Assembly: GCA_948473085.1 (NCBI GenBank)
Contig: CAOKWH010000013.1
Span: 1 to 61,198 of the forward strand
Origin: an uncultured Clostridia bacterium
GTDB lineage: Bacteria; Bacillota; Clostridia; Oscillospirales; Ruminococcaceae
Direction of reading: 5' to 3'
DNA: 61,198 nucleotides
Shown: piece after piece, positions 61,116 through 61,198 of the stretch
How the letters are laid out: the number at the start of each line of letters is the position of its first letter
Numbering within the stretch: the stretch's first letter is position 1
Notes under the pieces: generated by a model
The model's database searches: none
What the model saw: the letters and a program-made list of their open reading frames with translations, nothing else
Told to the model about the DNA's origin: nothing
Program-made: the position numbers and the translations under genes

Positions 61116-61198
61116 AAGTGCGTTATATGATAGCCATTTGCGGTTATTATACCATAAAATAGTTCAAAATCCAATGCTATACAAGGCGTGAAAAGTCC

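Noticed and set aside
60811-61154. CRISPR array
   Set aside because: The repeated units are palindromic, few, irregularly spaced and present in both orientations at a distant site; no cas genes.

Overview
The window looks like chromosomal DNA from an anaerobic, endospore-forming, flagellated member of the Firmicutes, most likely class Clostridia near the Oscillospiraceae/Ruminococcaceae. Support: an alpha/beta-type small acid-soluble spore protein, spore maturation genes spmA and spmB, a flagellin gene with adjacent csrA, an AbrB-like regulator with a zinc-ribbon tail, an oxygen-sensitive two-subunit serine dehydratase, strong Gram-positive ribosome binding sites, GTG/TTG starts, a PyrR attenuator and FtsEX next to an M23 hydrolase. 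Base composition is moderately GC-rich by impression (not counted). No tRNA, rRNA, CRISPR array, phage or complete insertion sequence was recognised.

Layout. 1-2.7 kb (minus): truncated flagellin gene with a sigma-28-like promoter and a CsrA-type leader, csrA, two near-identical palindromes 137 bp apart, and a small serine recombinase. 2.8-5.4 kb: small membrane protein and DUF4272 protein (minus), MATE exporter (plus). 5.5-12.8 kb (minus): pyrR-pyrC-pyrF-carA-carB behind a PyrR attenuator; CarA has lost its glutaminase Cys and His. 13-18.7 kb (minus): receiver protein, hybrid kinase with HPt, and a hybrid kinase fused to a DegV domain. 18.8-22.2 kb (minus): hypothetical, lysS, acetyltransferase, greA. 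22.3-27.8 kb (minus): pucR-type regulator, ftsE, ftsX, M23 hydrolase, S41 peptidase. 28.2-33.4 kb: galE (minus), sdaAB-sdaAA, an ANT(6)-like nucleotidyltransferase and an unknown gene (plus), SASP (minus).

33.6-40.9 kb (minus): complete F-type ATP synthase operon (atpZ/I-atpI-B-E-F-H-A-G-D-C) whose c subunit carries the residues of the Na+-binding type. 41.2-44.2 kb (minus): FkbM-type methyltransferase and a two-gene SufC-SufB unit behind a strong promoter with a palindrome near its start. 44.4-47.1 kb (minus): osmoprotectant ABC transporter of two fused polypeptides. 47.5-49.3 kb (plus): TraX-like membrane protein and a zinc-ribbon membrane protein. 49.5-61.2 kb: a segment bracketed by a perfect 83-bp inverted repeat made of hairpin units, containing an IscU/NifU-like scaffold and a GGGtGRT-family protein, secA, spmA-spmB, an abrB-like gene, a lipoprotein, an acetyltransferase and a CoA-disulfide reductase-rhodanese fusion.

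The genes are mostly core metabolism and cell-envelope functions in well-formed operons with overlapping stops and starts. The best leads are the CarA subunit without a glutaminase active site, the kinase-receiver-DegV fusion, the hairpin repeat family with its long inverted copy, the palindromes beside the recombinase and csrA/flagellin, and the pair of separate Fe-S assembly modules (SufCB; scaffold plus GGGtGRT).
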